A stretch of 49,849 bases of DNA, from assembly GCA_943330855.2 (NCBI GenBank), contig CALQJI020000036.1, positions 1-49,849 of the forward strand, written 5' to 3'. The number at the start of each line of letters is the position of its first letter. Position 1 is the first letter of the stretch. Positions 9,801-19,019 of this stretch are shown here, one piece after another. This DNA is from Klebsiella pneumoniae (GTDB taxonomy: Bacteria; Verrucomicrobiota; Verrucomicrobiia; Limisphaerales; SXTU01). Below the pieces are notes generated by a model. That model did not search any database, had not been told where the DNA came from, and saw only the letters and a list, made by a program, of their open reading frames with translations. The translations under genes and the position numbers were made by a program.

Positions 9801-10028
9801 CGCACTTTCACCGACATCAACAGCCTGCGCGAACTCCTGCTGAAAGACGAGGACGCGCTCGCCCGCAACATCGCGCGGCAGCTCATGATTTACGCGACCG
9901 GCGCAGGCATCCGTTTCTCCGACCGCACGGCCATTGACGCCATCGTGGCGAAGACCAAAGCGACGAACCACGGCCTGCGCTCGATCTTGCAGGAAGTCGT
10001 GGCCAGCGAACTGTTCCAAACCAAGTAA
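6870..10028 (+). CDS. Large di-heme planctomycete-type cytochrome (PSCyt1-DUF1587-insert-DUF1595-DUF1592-DUF1588-DUF1585)
   Basis: The ATG at 6870 is preferred over an in-frame ATG at 6822 because it starts a Sec signal peptide (MKSIIILGLVLGTATLGAA); product 1052 residues. Heme site CAECH at 33-37 is followed by the GEMPPKK loop of PSCyt1. DUF1587 covers about 115-180 (RRMNRVEYETALRDLLGL). A long beta-rich insert (about 190-610) may bind carbohydrate. DUF1595 starts near 612 (FASAAFRRPVTSEEL) and DUF1592 near 681 (ASRLSFFLWNSMPDATL). DUF1588 carries the second heme site CASCH at 895-899, and DUF1585 is at about 990-1050. The DUF1552 gene follows after 12 bases, the usual pairing. Envelope redox function is inferred; the substrate is unknown. 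Confidence 0.92.
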   Translation: MKSIIILGLVLGTATLGAADFSPASRRFLDRHCAECHDADVQKGNLRVDRLSLAKPDRDQLNRLVLLFDRVQTGEMPPKKAEQPLPAERVAFLRELRSGLIDVEKKVAVEAGGRSTVRRMNRVEYETALRDLLGLPLLRVKDLLPEDGQQFGFDKVAGALDISHIQMTKYLQAADAALREAIVSEPKAPETKIWREPAARQDTARGAIAVHCAVPLKGRELAPGLATHIVGNPDKDYGNTYRAATFKGEADSVALLTGVIGAHQPEGLQIDHFKPSVPGWYRVKLSTWSLRWMRTKAAPAVRGLVRNFTIFGPPYFKNPAGKWEFTRLPEEKPDAGWMENVEFYGDAPVTQIVRASLKGEPIGYFDAPSLEPKVHEFRTWLNPGEKVSFHAMTLPARGARNGGQSEGILSYEGPGVAFDWFEVEGPLVEQWPPASQRRLFGELPVSAYPRPMLDGVPTVAAGAAEKLPLADFKDAGQALGTERLLNLSGTTTARFNCTAAGEHEVAVTASETHAGDEPAKMRVLVNGSELPHARFAVNALRTEPKTFRAKFRVQSAGPIELGIEFLNDFLDEKNPDPNLRDRNLFLAGVEIIAPKPASSTAPAPAADSHRGLLLSFASAAFRRPVTSEELASYEAIIEAELKRGAKFDEAMIGGYKAILCAPDFLMIGLESGVPQRAKLGDFALASRLSFFLWNSMPDATLLDLAKRQELSKPATLTAQVTRMLADPRSNRFIAHFLDEWLELKKIDFTTPDPNLYPEYDPWLHDSMLAETRASFRRMLTRNLGVREVIASDTLLINQRLAELYGIRGVAGSDFREVKVPAGTARGGFLTQAAVLKVTANGTATSPVLRGVWVMERILGIPRQPPPPNVPAVEPDATGAVTIREMIEKHRADAACASCHAKMDPPGLALENFDAIGGWRDRYRLAGQPKKIRVGTGKDSKVVDEPFIEVVSDAALARNRTKLRLGSAVDATGVLADGRTFTDINSLRELLLKDEDALARNIARQLMIYATGAGIRFSDRTAIDAIVAKTKATNHGLRSILQEVVASELFQTK

Positions 10029-10040
10029 CCGCACACGCCC

Positions 10041-11312
10041 ATGACTCACATCGCCGCGCCCGCCATGAACCGCCGCACCTTCCTCCGCGCCTCCGGTGCC
10101 GCGCTCGCCCTGCCGTTGCTCGACGCCATGCGCCCCGTCTTCGGCAAGACCGCCGAGGCCCCGCGCCGCATGATTGCCATCTGCACGAACCTCGGCATTC
10201 TCGATCGCAACTTCTTCCCCGCCGAGGCCGGGCGCGGCTATGCGCTCACGCCGTATCTCGAAGCCGTGAAGGATTTCCGCGACCAGTTCACGGTGGTCTC
10301 CGGCAGCTCGCACGGCGAGGTCACCGGCGGTCACTCCGCTGAGGTGACGTTCCTCACTGCTGCGCCGCATCCGGGCACCGCATCCTTCCGCAACAGCATT
10401 TCCCTCGACCAATTCGCCGCCGAGCAAATCGGGCACTTCACGCGCGTCTCCGCGCTGCCGCTCGTCGTCTCGAAGGCCGGCAACCAATCGCTGTCATTCA
10501 CGAGCAGCGGCGTCATGCTGCCCGCTGAACGCAGCCCCGCGCAGGTTTTCAAAGCCCTCTTCGTCGCCGGCGACGCCGCTTCCGTGCAGCGACAGCTCGA
10601 GCAACTCCGCACCGGCCGCAGCATCCTCGACGCCGTCGCCGACCGCGCCGCCGCCCTGCAAAAGCAACTCGGCAGCGGCGACCGCGAGCGGCTCGATCAA
10701 TACTTCACCTCCGTCCGCGAAGTCGAACGCCGCCTCCTCATCGCCGAGGATTGGGAGCGCAAACCCAAGCCGAAAGTGGACGTCCCCGCGCCGAAGGACG
10801 GCGAATACCTGCTCGAAAAACTCGGCGCGATGTATGACCTCGCGCACCTCGCCCTCGCCACCGACAGCACGCGCCTCATCACCATTTTCATCAAGCTCGA
10901 CGGCTTCAGCGAACACATCCCCGGCGTCGGCACCGAGGCGCACAACCTCTCCCACCACGTCGGCCGCGAGGACAAAATCAAGGAACTCAAAAACCTCGAA
11001 CTCGCCGAATTCCAGCAGCTCAACGCGCTGCTCACCAAGCTGCAATCGAGCAAGGAAGACGGCTCCACGTTGCTCGACCGCACGCAAGTCCTCTACGGCA
11101 GCAACCTCGGCAACGGCAACAACCACGACACCAAAAACCTTCCCGTGCTGCTCGCCGGCGGCGGCTTCAAACACGGCCAGCACCTCGCCTTCGACAAGAA
11201 GAACAACGAGCCGCTGCCAAACCTCTTCGTCTCCATGCTCCAGCGCCTGGGCATCCCGGCGGAGAAGTTCGCAACATCCAAAGGGACACTGAAGGGGCTG
11301 GAGATGGCGTGA
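10041..11312 (+). CDS. DUF1552 (HXXSHH) Tat-exported protein, canonical motif
   Basis: A 423-residue protein; an alternative start at 10065 gives 415 residues beginning directly with the Tat signal MNRRTFLRASGAALALPLL. The HxxSHH motif is intact as HNLSHH at residues 301-306 (numbered from 10041). Other family blocks are present: GGHSAEVTFLTAA, SISLDQFAAEQIG, and TQVLYGSNLGNGNNHDTKNLPVLLAGGGFKHGQHLAF near the C-terminus, which contains His/Asp residues that could bind metal. It lies 12 bases after the large cytochrome and is almost certainly its operon partner. It shares about the same architecture as the gene at 47773. Function is unknown; Tat export suggests it folds, perhaps with a metal, before leaving the cytoplasm. 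Confidence 0.92.
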   Translation: MTHIAAPAMNRRTFLRASGAALALPLLDAMRPVFGKTAEAPRRMIAICTNLGILDRNFFPAEAGRGYALTPYLEAVKDFRDQFTVVSGSSHGEVTGGHSAEVTFLTAAPHPGTASFRNSISLDQFAAEQIGHFTRVSALPLVVSKAGNQSLSFTSSGVMLPAERSPAQVFKALFVAGDAASVQRQLEQLRTGRSILDAVADRAAALQKQLGSGDRERLDQYFTSVREVERRLLIAEDWERKPKPKVDVPAPKDGEYLLEKLGAMYDLAHLALATDSTRLITIFIKLDGFSEHIPGVGTEAHNLSHHVGREDKIKELKNLELAEFQQLNALLTKLQSSKEDGSTLLDRTQVLYGSNLGNGNNHDTKNLPVLLAGGGFKHGQHLAFDKKNNEPLPNLFVSMLQRLGIPAEKFATSKGTLKGLEMA

Positions 11313-11338
11313 GGGGAATTGTCGCGCAACTGCATCGC

Positions 11339-11392
11339 GTGATTTCCGCGAGCATCCTCCTTACTACCCTGCTGCTCGCGCCGAAGAAGTGA
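11339..11392 (+). other. Orphan signal-peptide-like mini-ORF (17 codons)
   Basis: A GTG at 11339 opens a 17-codon frame ending LLTTLLLAPKK and a stop at 11390-11392. It contains the 17-mer at 11367-11383 that is found exactly in the signal peptides of the genes at 12999 (13021-13037) and 24365 (24393-24409). It looks like the leftover 5' end of a deleted secreted-protein gene rather than a gene of its own. The rest of 11313-11415 shows nothing recognisable. Confidence 0.4.
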
Positions 11393-11415
11393 GCCTACCG
11401 GAGCTTTCAAACACC

Positions 11416-13002
11416 ATGAAACCCGCCCTCCCCCTCCTCACCGCCCTAGTGCTGTTGCCGCTGGCTGCGGTCCACGCTGCCAACTCTCCGTCATTGCAAC
11501 CGCCGCAGCATCTCGGTCCGCCGCGGACGGAGCATGCGGTGACGAACCGCGCCTTCAGCGGCATCCCGAGCATGGCGGTCGCGCCGAAGGGACGGCTGTG
11601 GGCCACTTGGTATGCGGGCGTGACACCGGGCGAGGACCTCAACAACTACGTCGCGCTCACCACCAGCGGCGATGACGGCGCGACGTGGACGGAAGTGCTC
11701 ACGGTCGATCCCGATGCAGGCGGACCGGTGCGCAGCTTCGATCCCGAGCTGTGGGTGGCGCCGAATGGGCGGTTGTATTTCTTCTGGGCGCAGATGGAGA
11801 AAGGCCGGCGCGATGCCGAACTCGGCGTGTGGTTCATCGAGACCACCGAGCCCGATGCCGCGCAGCCGAAGTGGTCGCAACCGCGCCGCATCGCTGACGG
11901 CGTGATGATGTGCAAGCCGCTCGTGCTTTCCTCCGGCGAATGGGTGCTGCCGATTTCCAAGTGGAAGGAGCACGACGGAAGCGCGCAGCTCTTCGTCTCC
12001 ACCGATGCGGGCAAGACGTGGACGCGACGTGGTGGCTGCAACGTGCCCAAGGACGTGCGCCAGTTCGACGAGCATATGTTCATCGAGCGCAGGGACGGCT
12101 CGCTCTGGCTGCTCGTGCGCACCACTTACGGCATTGGCGAAAGCGTGAGCACGGACGGAGGCAAAACGTGGCCCGAGTTGAAGCCATCAGGCATCCTGCA
12201 CACGCCCTCGCGCTTCTTCATCCGCCGTCTCGCCTCGGGAAATCTGCTGCTCGTCAAACACGGTCCGCTAGAATCGCGCACCAGCCGTTCGCATCTCACC
12301 GCGTATCTTTCCAATGACGACGGCAAGACGTGGGCCGGCGGACTGATGCTCGATGAACGCCTCGGCGTGTCCTATCCCGACGGCCAGCAGACACCCGACG
12401 GCCGCATCCGCATCATCTACGACTACAACCGCGTCACCGACCGCAACATCCTCATGGCCGCGTTCCGCGAGGAAGACGTGGCCGCAGGCAAGGACGTTAG
12501 CGGCGCAGTGAAGTTGCGTCAGCTCGTCAGCAAAGCCACCGGCGGCCAGGAGAAGCCCAAGACCTCCACCGCGCCGGTCCACGCCAACGCCGACGGCAAG
12601 CCGCTGCGCACCGCGAAACCCGGCTCGCTCACCGGTGCCGATGTGAAACCGCAGCCTCTTCTCCCAGGCGCGAAACTCTTCACCGACCGCACCTATCTCG
12701 CCGCCGAGCTTCCCGCCGCACTGAAGAGCGCGCACTTCCTCCCCATTGCGATGGACGGCCAGAAGACCATCAAGTGCGAGCGCCCCGGCACTGTCTTCTT
12801 GCTCACCCCCGTGCTCGACCGCAACCGCGACTCCGCCGCGCAATCGCTGCTAAACCAAGGCTTCGAGAAAGTCGCCCTGCCCGAAATCCGGCTCTTCAAC
12901 CCCGTCTCGCCCGCGAACTACAGCACGCTCTTCCAAAAAGACTGCGCCGCCGGCGAGACCATCCTCATCGGCAAATGGGCGGTGCCGGTGCTACTTCCAT
13001 GA
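11416..13002 (+). CDS. Secreted sialidase-like (BNR/Asp-box) beta-propeller protein
   Basis: The ATG at 11416 is chosen over a GTG at 11389 because it starts the signal peptide MKPALPLLTALVLLPLAAVHAA; product 528 residues. Four Asp-box repeats are visible: SGDDGATWTEV, STDAGKTWTRRG, STDGGKTWPEL and SNDDGKTWAGG, marking a six-bladed sialidase/neuraminidase fold over about residues 25-380. An early Ser/Met segment (SGIPSMAVAPKGRLWATWY) stands where sialidases carry the first arginine of the triad, so true exo-sialidase activity is uncertain. The C-terminal 130 residues are not recognised. Its stop overlaps the start of the DUF1549/DUF1553 cytochrome (ATGA at 12999), indicating translational coupling. 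Confidence 0.85.
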   Translation: MKPALPLLTALVLLPLAAVHAANSPSLQPPQHLGPPRTEHAVTNRAFSGIPSMAVAPKGRLWATWYAGVTPGEDLNNYVALTTSGDDGATWTEVLTVDPDAGGPVRSFDPELWVAPNGRLYFFWAQMEKGRRDAELGVWFIETTEPDAAQPKWSQPRRIADGVMMCKPLVLSSGEWVLPISKWKEHDGSAQLFVSTDAGKTWTRRGGCNVPKDVRQFDEHMFIERRDGSLWLLVRTTYGIGESVSTDGGKTWPELKPSGILHTPSRFFIRRLASGNLLLVKHGPLESRTSRSHLTAYLSNDDGKTWAGGLMLDERLGVSYPDGQQTPDGRIRIIYDYNRVTDRNILMAAFREEDVAAGKDVSGAVKLRQLVSKATGGQEKPKTSTAPVHANADGKPLRTAKPGSLTGADVKPQPLLPGAKLFTDRTYLAAELPAALKSAHFLPIAMDGQKTIKCERPGTVFLLTPVLDRNRDSAAQSLLNQGFEKVALPEIRLFNPVSPANYSTLFQKDCAAGETILIGKWAVPVLLP

Positions 13003-15665
13003 GACTTGCCCTCCTCACCGCCCTGCTGCTCGCGCCGCTGCCGATGTTGGAGGCCGCTGCGTTGGATTTTGAAAAGGAAGTCCTGCCCGTTCTCAAGAAG
13101 CGCTGCTTCGAATGCCACGGTCCCGAGAAACAGAAATCGGGGCTGCGGGTGGACAGCCGCGCGGCGTTGCTGAAGGGCGGCGACTTCGGGGCGGCGATTG
13201 TTCCGGGTGATGCGGCGGGCAGCCATCTCATCAAGGTCATCGCCAGCACGGATGACGACGTGAAAATGCCACCGAAGGGCGAGCGCCTTACGAGCGCGCA
13301 GATCGACTCGCTGAGAATGTGGATTGCGCAGGGCGCGGTCTGGCCGGGTCAGATGGATGCCGTGACGGAGGATAAGATCACCAGCACGCATTGGTCGTTT
13401 CAGCCGTTAGCGAAGAGCTTCCCGCACGATTCGCTCGATGCCTTCCTCGGCACCGCGAGTGCGCCGGAGGCCGACCGCCGCACGCTCATCCGCCGCATCA
13501 CGCTCGACTTGACGGGCCTGCCGCCGACGCCGGAGGAGGTGGAGCGATTTGTGAGCGACCCAAGCTCCGATGCCTATGCCAAAGTCGTTGCTCGTCTGCT
13601 CGATTCGTCGCACTACGGCGAGCGCTGGGCGCAGCATTGGCTGGATGTCATCCGCTACGCCGACACGCGAGGCTACGAATACAACTCGCTGCGCGAAAAC
13701 ACCTGGCCCTTTCGCGATTGGGTGATCGAGGCTTTGAACCGCGACCTGCCCTACGATCAGTTTCTCTTCCAGCAGATCGCGGGAGACACCGTGGGCGTGG
13801 ATCCGGCGACCGGTTTCCTCGTCACCGCACCACTGCCGACGCCGCCGGAGGTCGGTCAGGAGCCGAACGCCATCAAGGCGGCCCGCTTCAATGCGCTCGA
13901 TGAGATCATCCAAAATGTCGGTGCATCCATGCTCGGTCTCACCGTTGGCTGCGCCCGTTGTCACAACCACAAGTTCGACCCCATCCCGTCGAAGGACTAC
14001 TACCGCATGCTCTCCGTCTTCAGCGGCGTGCAATACGACAGCCGTCCCTGGCGCGACAGCTCGGACGCGGCGCGCGTGGAGGAGCTGAAAAATGTCGAAC
14101 AACGCATCACCCAGGTGCGCGCCGATCTGGCGAAATTTCCCACCTCCCGCGAAGTGAACGACGGCCGATACACCGATCATTTCGACCCCACGCTCGCGAA
14201 GTGGGTGCGCCTCACCGTGACGGCCACCGACGCGACCAAAGAAGGTCCCGCGTTTGATGAAGTCGAGGTCTGGACCACCGCGCACAACGGGAGCGCGCCG
14301 CAGCTTGTCTCGCTCGCCACCCAGGCTGCGAAAGCCACGTCGTCCGGCGCGGCCACGCAGCTCGGGAGCAGGAACGAGTTCCTCAACGACGGCAAATTTG
14401 GCAAGGACTCGACCTGGGTCGCGAGCGTCCGTCCGCCCGCGTGGGTGCAGATCGAACTCAAAGAACCCACCCTCATCGGCCGCGTGGTCTGGAGCCGTGA
14501 TCGCATCCTGGCGAAAACAGACGCCACCGCACACGCCAGGCGGCTCACCTCGGAGTGGCGCATCGAGGTGGCTGAAAAGGAAGGCGAGTGGCGCAGCGTC
14601 GATTCACGCAGCGAAGGACTCGACGCCACCGCCATCCAGACCCGGCGCAATCTCGAACAAGAACTCGCCAAGCTGAAGAGTAGCCAAACCAAGCTGGGCA
14701 TTGGCCCCAAGGTTTTCGCGGGCAAGTTCACGCAGCCCGAGCGGATTCATGTCCTCATGCGCGGTGATCCACAGCAGCCACGCGATCCCGTTGGCCCCGG
14801 TGGGCTTTCCGTATTGAGGGGCTTCCAACTTCCGGCGGATGTGCCCGATGCGGAGCGCCGCGCTGCGTTTGCGAAATGGCTCACGCGTGAAGCCCAGCCG
14901 CTCACCGCCCGCGTCGCCGTGAACCGCCTTTGGCATCACCATTTCGGAACCGGCCTCGTCAGCACGCCGGGCGACTTCGGCCTCGTCGGCGCACGCCCCA
15001 CGCATCCCGAACTGCTCGACTGGCTCGCCACCCGCCTCATCGCCGAAGGCTGGAGCTTGAAGAAAACGCACCAGCGCATCGTGATGAGCGCCGCGTATCG
15101 GCAGGCCGTCTCCTCAGCTCCGAGTCCTCAGCCCTCATTGGCTCGCAGCCCCCGCCGCCTCGACGCCGAAGCCATCCGCGACTCCATGCTCGCCATCAGC
15201 GGCCAGCTCGACCGCACCAAGGGCGGCGAGGGCGTGAACCTCTTCACGCGCAAAGGCCAGTTCGACCAATGGCAGCCCCTGCCCGAGCCGCCGAAAGGCG
15301 CGCATCGCCGCATGATTTACCACACCCGGATTCGTGGAGCCGACGACGGCATGTTCAAGACCTTCGACCTCCCTGATTGCGGTCAGGTGAAGGACAAACG
15401 CAGCGACAGCACCACGCCGTTGCAAGCTCTCAACCTCCTCAACGGACGGTTCACCCTCGATCAATCCACCGCCCTCACCAAACGCATCACGGCGGAAACA
15501 AGCGGTGATTTGAAAGGGGGAATCACCCGCGCCTTCCACCTCGTCCTCGCCCGGCCGCCGACTGAAACCGAACTCACCGCCTGCCAGACCGTCGCCCAAC
15601 GCGAGGGCCTCGAAACCGTCTGTCGCGCCCTCTTCAACTCCAACGAGTTTTTATTCCTGCCATGA
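12999..15665 (+). CDS. PSCyt1-DUF1549-DUF1553 cytochrome with inserted discoidin-like domain
   Basis: The ATG at 12999 overlaps the preceding stop and opens a signal peptide (MRLALLTALLLAPLPMLEAA); product 888 residues. The PSCyt1 heme site CFECH is at 36-40, with the downstream KMPPKGERL loop. DUF1549 covers about 140-350 (LDLTGLPPTPEEVERFV, GERWAQHWLDVIRYADT) and contains a second heme motif, CARCH at 318-322. Residues about 394-537 look like an F5/8-type C (discoidin) carbohydrate-binding domain (KWVRLTVTATD, FDEVEVWT, WVQIELKEPTLIGRVVWSRD), not found in the homologue at 40243. DUF1553 follows from about 625 (LTARVAVNRLWHHHFG, RRLDAEAIRDSMLAISGQL). It is coupled by ATGA to DUF1501 at 15662, the standard pairing. 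Probably an envelope glycan-binding di-heme protein. Confidence 0.92.
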   Translation: MRLALLTALLLAPLPMLEAAALDFEKEVLPVLKKRCFECHGPEKQKSGLRVDSRAALLKGGDFGAAIVPGDAAGSHLIKVIASTDDDVKMPPKGERLTSAQIDSLRMWIAQGAVWPGQMDAVTEDKITSTHWSFQPLAKSFPHDSLDAFLGTASAPEADRRTLIRRITLDLTGLPPTPEEVERFVSDPSSDAYAKVVARLLDSSHYGERWAQHWLDVIRYADTRGYEYNSLRENTWPFRDWVIEALNRDLPYDQFLFQQIAGDTVGVDPATGFLVTAPLPTPPEVGQEPNAIKAARFNALDEIIQNVGASMLGLTVGCARCHNHKFDPIPSKDYYRMLSVFSGVQYDSRPWRDSSDAARVEELKNVEQRITQVRADLAKFPTSREVNDGRYTDHFDPTLAKWVRLTVTATDATKEGPAFDEVEVWTTAHNGSAPQLVSLATQAAKATSSGAATQLGSRNEFLNDGKFGKDSTWVASVRPPAWVQIELKEPTLIGRVVWSRDRILAKTDATAHARRLTSEWRIEVAEKEGEWRSVDSRSEGLDATAIQTRRNLEQELAKLKSSQTKLGIGPKVFAGKFTQPERIHVLMRGDPQQPRDPVGPGGLSVLRGFQLPADVPDAERRAAFAKWLTREAQPLTARVAVNRLWHHHFGTGLVSTPGDFGLVGARPTHPELLDWLATRLIAEGWSLKKTHQRIVMSAAYRQAVSSAPSPQPSLARSPRRLDAEAIRDSMLAISGQLDRTKGGEGVNLFTRKGQFDQWQPLPEPPKGAHRRMIYHTRIRGADDGMFKTFDLPDCGQVKDKRSDSTTPLQALNLLNGRFTLDQSTALTKRITAETSGDLKGGITRAFHLVLARPPTETELTACQTVAQREGLETVCRALFNSNEFLFLP

Positions 15666-17125
15666 AATGCACTGGCCACGCCCAGCATCTCGACCGTCGA
15701 GGGTTCCTCTCGAACATCGCCAACTCCGCCGGGGGCATCGCGCTGGCGCAGTTGCTCGCTCGCGAGGGCTTGTTTGCCGCCGAGGTGAAGCCTCAGCCGA
15801 TTCGTCCGCGCATTGACGCCGCGCGTCCGTTTGCCGCACGGCAGCCGCATTTTCCGGCGAGGGCGGAGCAGGTGCTCATCATCTTTTGCGCCGGTGCGGT
15901 CAGCCATCTCGACACGTTCGACTACAAGCCCGAACTCTATAAACATCACGGCAAAGTCCCGCCCAACGCGCCCAAGGTCACTTTTGAAGGCCCCATCGGC
16001 AATCTCGCCAAACCCTTCTGGGACTTCAAACCGCGCGGCCAAAGCGGCAAGATGATTTCCAACCTCATGCCGCATCTCGCCGGGCTGGCGGACGACATCT
16101 GCTTCATCCACTCGCTCACGGCGAAGAACAGCGCCCACACCCAGGCGGAGAACTTTCTCTCCACCGGCTTCACCTTCGAAGGCTATCCCAGCCTCGGTGC
16201 CTGGACGACCTACGCGCTCGGCACGCTGAACGAGAATCTGCCCAGCTTCGTCGCCATCGCAGACCCACGCGGCCGCCCCCAGGCCGGACCAAACAACTGG
16301 GGCAGCGGCTTCCTGCCCGCCGCCTTTCAAGGCACCGCCTTCAGTGCCGATGGACCGCCGCAAAACCTCCGCGCCTCCACCAAAGAAAGCGCGAGCAGCG
16401 CCGCCGTGGACCTGCTCGCCAAGCTCAACGGTGAGCATTTGCGAAAGCACCCCGGCAACACCGACCTCGCCGCCCGCATCAGCAGTTACGAACTCGCCGG
16501 GCGCATGCAGAGCAGCATCCCCAGCCTCATGGACCTCAAAGGTGAAACCGTGAAGACGCTCGAGACCTACGGTGCAACCTCTGCCAACACCATCAAGGCC
16601 GAATACGCCCGCAACTGCCTTCTCGCCCGCCGCCTGCTGGAGCAGGGCGTGCGCGTCGTGCAGCTCTTCAACGGCGCGTATGCCAGCGGCGGCAAACTCA
16701 ACTGGGACAGCCACTCCGAAATCGTCAACAGCCACGGCGCTCACGCCGAAATCCTCGACCAGCCCACCGCCGCCCTGCTGCGCGACCTCAAGCAGCGCGG
16801 CCAACTCGAAAAAACCCTCGTCGTCTGGTGCACCGAGTTCGGGCGCATGCCCTTCATGCAGGCCAACGGCACCGGCCGCGACCATAACATCGAAGGCTTC
16901 ACCTCCTGGCTGATGGGCGCAGGAGTGAAGCCCGGCCTCAGCATCGGCAGCACCGACGAACTCGGCTGGAAAGCGACCGACAATTTGAAAACGCTCTACG
17001 ACTTCAACGCCACCATTCTCCACCTCCTCGGCCTCGACCATGAGCGCCTCACCCACTACTTCAACGGCACCGAACGGAGGCTCACCGACGTGCATGGCCA
17101 TGTCATCAAGGAGGCGCTGGCGTGA
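15662..17125 (+). CDS. DUF1501 Tat-exported protein
   Basis: A 487-residue member of DUF1501, a family related in fold to the alkaline phosphatase/sulfatase superfamily. The Tat signal is DRRGFLSNIANSAGGIAL. Family landmarks include VLIIFCAGAVSHLDTFDYKPEL (where many members have GG-PSQ-D), RGQSGKMISNLMPHLAGLADDICFIHSL, the NWDSHSE metal-ligand-like segment, and VVWCTEFGRMPF followed by GRDHNIEGFTSWLMGAG. The start overlaps the DUF1549/DUF1553 stop (ATGA), so the two are made together. Activity is unknown; hydrolysis of a phosphate or sulfate ester is possible from the fold but the nucleophile is not evident. The following 129 bases to 17254 show nothing recognisable. Confidence 0.92.
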   Translation: MKCTGHAQHLDRRGFLSNIANSAGGIALAQLLAREGLFAAEVKPQPIRPRIDAARPFAARQPHFPARAEQVLIIFCAGAVSHLDTFDYKPELYKHHGKVPPNAPKVTFEGPIGNLAKPFWDFKPRGQSGKMISNLMPHLAGLADDICFIHSLTAKNSAHTQAENFLSTGFTFEGYPSLGAWTTYALGTLNENLPSFVAIADPRGRPQAGPNNWGSGFLPAAFQGTAFSADGPPQNLRASTKESASSAAVDLLAKLNGEHLRKHPGNTDLAARISSYELAGRMQSSIPSLMDLKGETVKTLETYGATSANTIKAEYARNCLLARRLLEQGVRVVQLFNGAYASGGKLNWDSHSEIVNSHGAHAEILDQPTAALLRDLKQRGQLEKTLVVWCTEFGRMPFMQANGTGRDHNIEGFTSWLMGAGVKPGLSIGSTDELGWKATDNLKTLYDFNATILHLLGLDHERLTHYFNGTERRLTDVHGHVIKEALA

Positions 17126-17254
17126 CTCACCCATGCCCGCCGCGTCAGCCAACCACGTCGCCCACGACCAAGCCGGGCGCACCAGTGACTCCGCCTATGT
17201 GGAGTCGAACACGCGCTCTCTTTCGTCGCCAGTGTTCCACCAACCCTTACTGCC

Positions 17255-19015
17255 ATGCTTCGATTCCCACTCATCCCTTGCGCCTTCCTCCTCGCTTCCA
17301 CACTCGCCTGCATGGCGGAAACCTGGCCGCTCGATGCGGTGGATGCGCGCCTCAAGGTCGTCGGTGAGGCGAAGGTGGCGGGCGGGGCGCACGGGAAATC
17401 ATTCGTGCTTGATGGCTTGTCGGTCATCGAGCTGAAGGGCTCGGCGGCGCTGAACGGCGGCGACGGCTTCACGTTCTCCGTGTGGTTCAATCCGTATGCA
17501 CTCAGCGCCGGACAGCAGGTCATCGCGGGGAAGAATCGGTATTCGCTCAATGAGCGGCAGTGGACGCTCACGGTGGAGCCGGATGGCAAGTTGAAGGCCT
17601 ATGTGCAGCAGGGCGGTTGGGCGACCATCACGAGCACGGAGGCGCTACAAGCGGGGCATTGGCATCTGGTCACGCTGACGGCCGGCGCGGGCAAGGCGGC
17701 ACTGTTCTTGAATGGAAAATCAGCGGGCGAAGTGGTGCTGAAGAAGCCTGTCCCGACCACGCAGGCTCCCATCACACTCGGCGGCATCTTCGACTCGGGC
17801 GGGCCGCGCCAGCCGTTTCATGGGGCGCTCGACGAGGCGCGATTCGAGCCGCGGGCGTGGAGCGCGGAGGAGATTGCGGCGAGTTATCGACCGGTGACCG
17901 CCACGCATGAAATTCCGAAGCCGGTGGTGGCGGCGGTTCCGCTGTGGGATGAGCGCGTGGCTTTGCCGAAATCTGCGGACTTGCCCACCGTGCAGGGTGC
18001 CGAGTTTCACGTCATCAAGAAACAAGCTCCCGATTCCGACGGCGCGAAGTGGACGCTCGGCGTTGGTCTCGCGTGGCACAAAGGACGGCTCTACGCGTCC
18101 TACGGCTTCAACAAAGGCGATGAAAACACGCCGACCGAGGAGGCGCATGTGCGCGTGAGCGATGACGCCGGGAAGACCTGGGGCGCGCCGGTCGTGATGG
18201 ACGACGGCGAAGGAAATCTTGGCGTGAGCCACGGCGTCTTTCTTCCGCACAAGGACAAGCTGTGGGCCTTCATGGGGGCCTTCTACGACCGCTTCCAGCG
18301 CACCCACACGCGGGCTTACACGTTGAATGAAACGTCCGGTGCCTGGGAACCGCGTGGAGTGGTCATCGACGCTGGCTTCTGGCCGATGCAGGAGCCGCAG
18401 AAGATGGCCGATGGCAATTGGATCATGGCCGGGGCGCGGGTGTCGCATGGATTCGATGTCGTCGGCGATTTGCCTGCGGTGGCCATCAGCGAGGGCGATG
18501 ACTTCACGAAGTGGAAAATGGTGCTCATCCCTGCGGCGAAAGGCGTCGGGAACATCTGGGGCGAGTCCACGGTCATCGTGGAAGGCAAACGCATCATCAA
18601 CATCTCCCGCTACGGCACCAAGGCGCTCGCGCTTGTGTCCGTGAGCGACGACCACGGCCGCACCTGGACGCCCACCGCGCCGTCGAACCTGCCGATGGCC
18701 ACGAGCAAGCCCTACGCAGGCATCTTGAGCACCGGCCAGCGTTACCTCGTCTGCACCACCACGGCGGACACCGGCGGCAAGCGCTCGCCTTTGACCATCG
18801 CCGTGAGCAAGGCGGGCGAATCCGTCTTCAGCAAAGTCTTCGTCATCCGCCGCTCCATCTTTCCCGAAGGCCCCGGCGTGTCCGACCCGCGCGCGGATTT
18901 CAGCTATCCATATGCCGTGGAGAACGACGGCAAACTCTTCATCGGCTACACGCACAAGAGCCATGCGGCGAACGAGCTGGCGGTGGTTCCCATCAAATCA
19001 CTGGCGCTCGAATAG
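17255..19015 (+). CDS. Secreted LamG + sialidase-like propeller protein
   Basis: A 586-residue protein with a Sec signal (MLRFPLIPCAFLLASTLACMAE). Residues about 40-215 form a LamG/concanavalin-like domain (FTFSVWFNPYALSAGQQVIAGK, GHWHLVTLTAGAGKAALFLNGK, FHGALDEARFEPRAWS), commonly a glycan-binding module. Residues about 225-580 form a sialidase-like propeller with Asp boxes SDDAGKTWGAP and SDDHGRTWTPT. The gene stands 129 bases downstream of DUF1501 and is followed by degraded sequence, so it probably ends the module that starts at 11416. Substrate unknown; sialic-acid-containing or related polysaccharides are guesses from the fold. Confidence 0.87.
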   Translation: MLRFPLIPCAFLLASTLACMAETWPLDAVDARLKVVGEAKVAGGAHGKSFVLDGLSVIELKGSAALNGGDGFTFSVWFNPYALSAGQQVIAGKNRYSLNERQWTLTVEPDGKLKAYVQQGGWATITSTEALQAGHWHLVTLTAGAGKAALFLNGKSAGEVVLKKPVPTTQAPITLGGIFDSGGPRQPFHGALDEARFEPRAWSAEEIAASYRPVTATHEIPKPVVAAVPLWDERVALPKSADLPTVQGAEFHVIKKQAPDSDGAKWTLGVGLAWHKGRLYASYGFNKGDENTPTEEAHVRVSDDAGKTWGAPVVMDDGEGNLGVSHGVFLPHKDKLWAFMGAFYDRFQRTHTRAYTLNETSGAWEPRGVVIDAGFWPMQEPQKMADGNWIMAGARVSHGFDVVGDLPAVAISEGDDFTKWKMVLIPAAKGVGNIWGESTVIVEGKRIINISRYGTKALALVSVSDDHGRTWTPTAPSNLPMATSKPYAGILSTGQRYLVCTTTADTGGKRSPLTIAVSKAGESVFSKVFVIRRSIFPEGPGVSDPRADFSYPYAVENDGKLFIGYTHKSHAANELAVVPIKSLALE

Positions 19016-19019
19016 GACA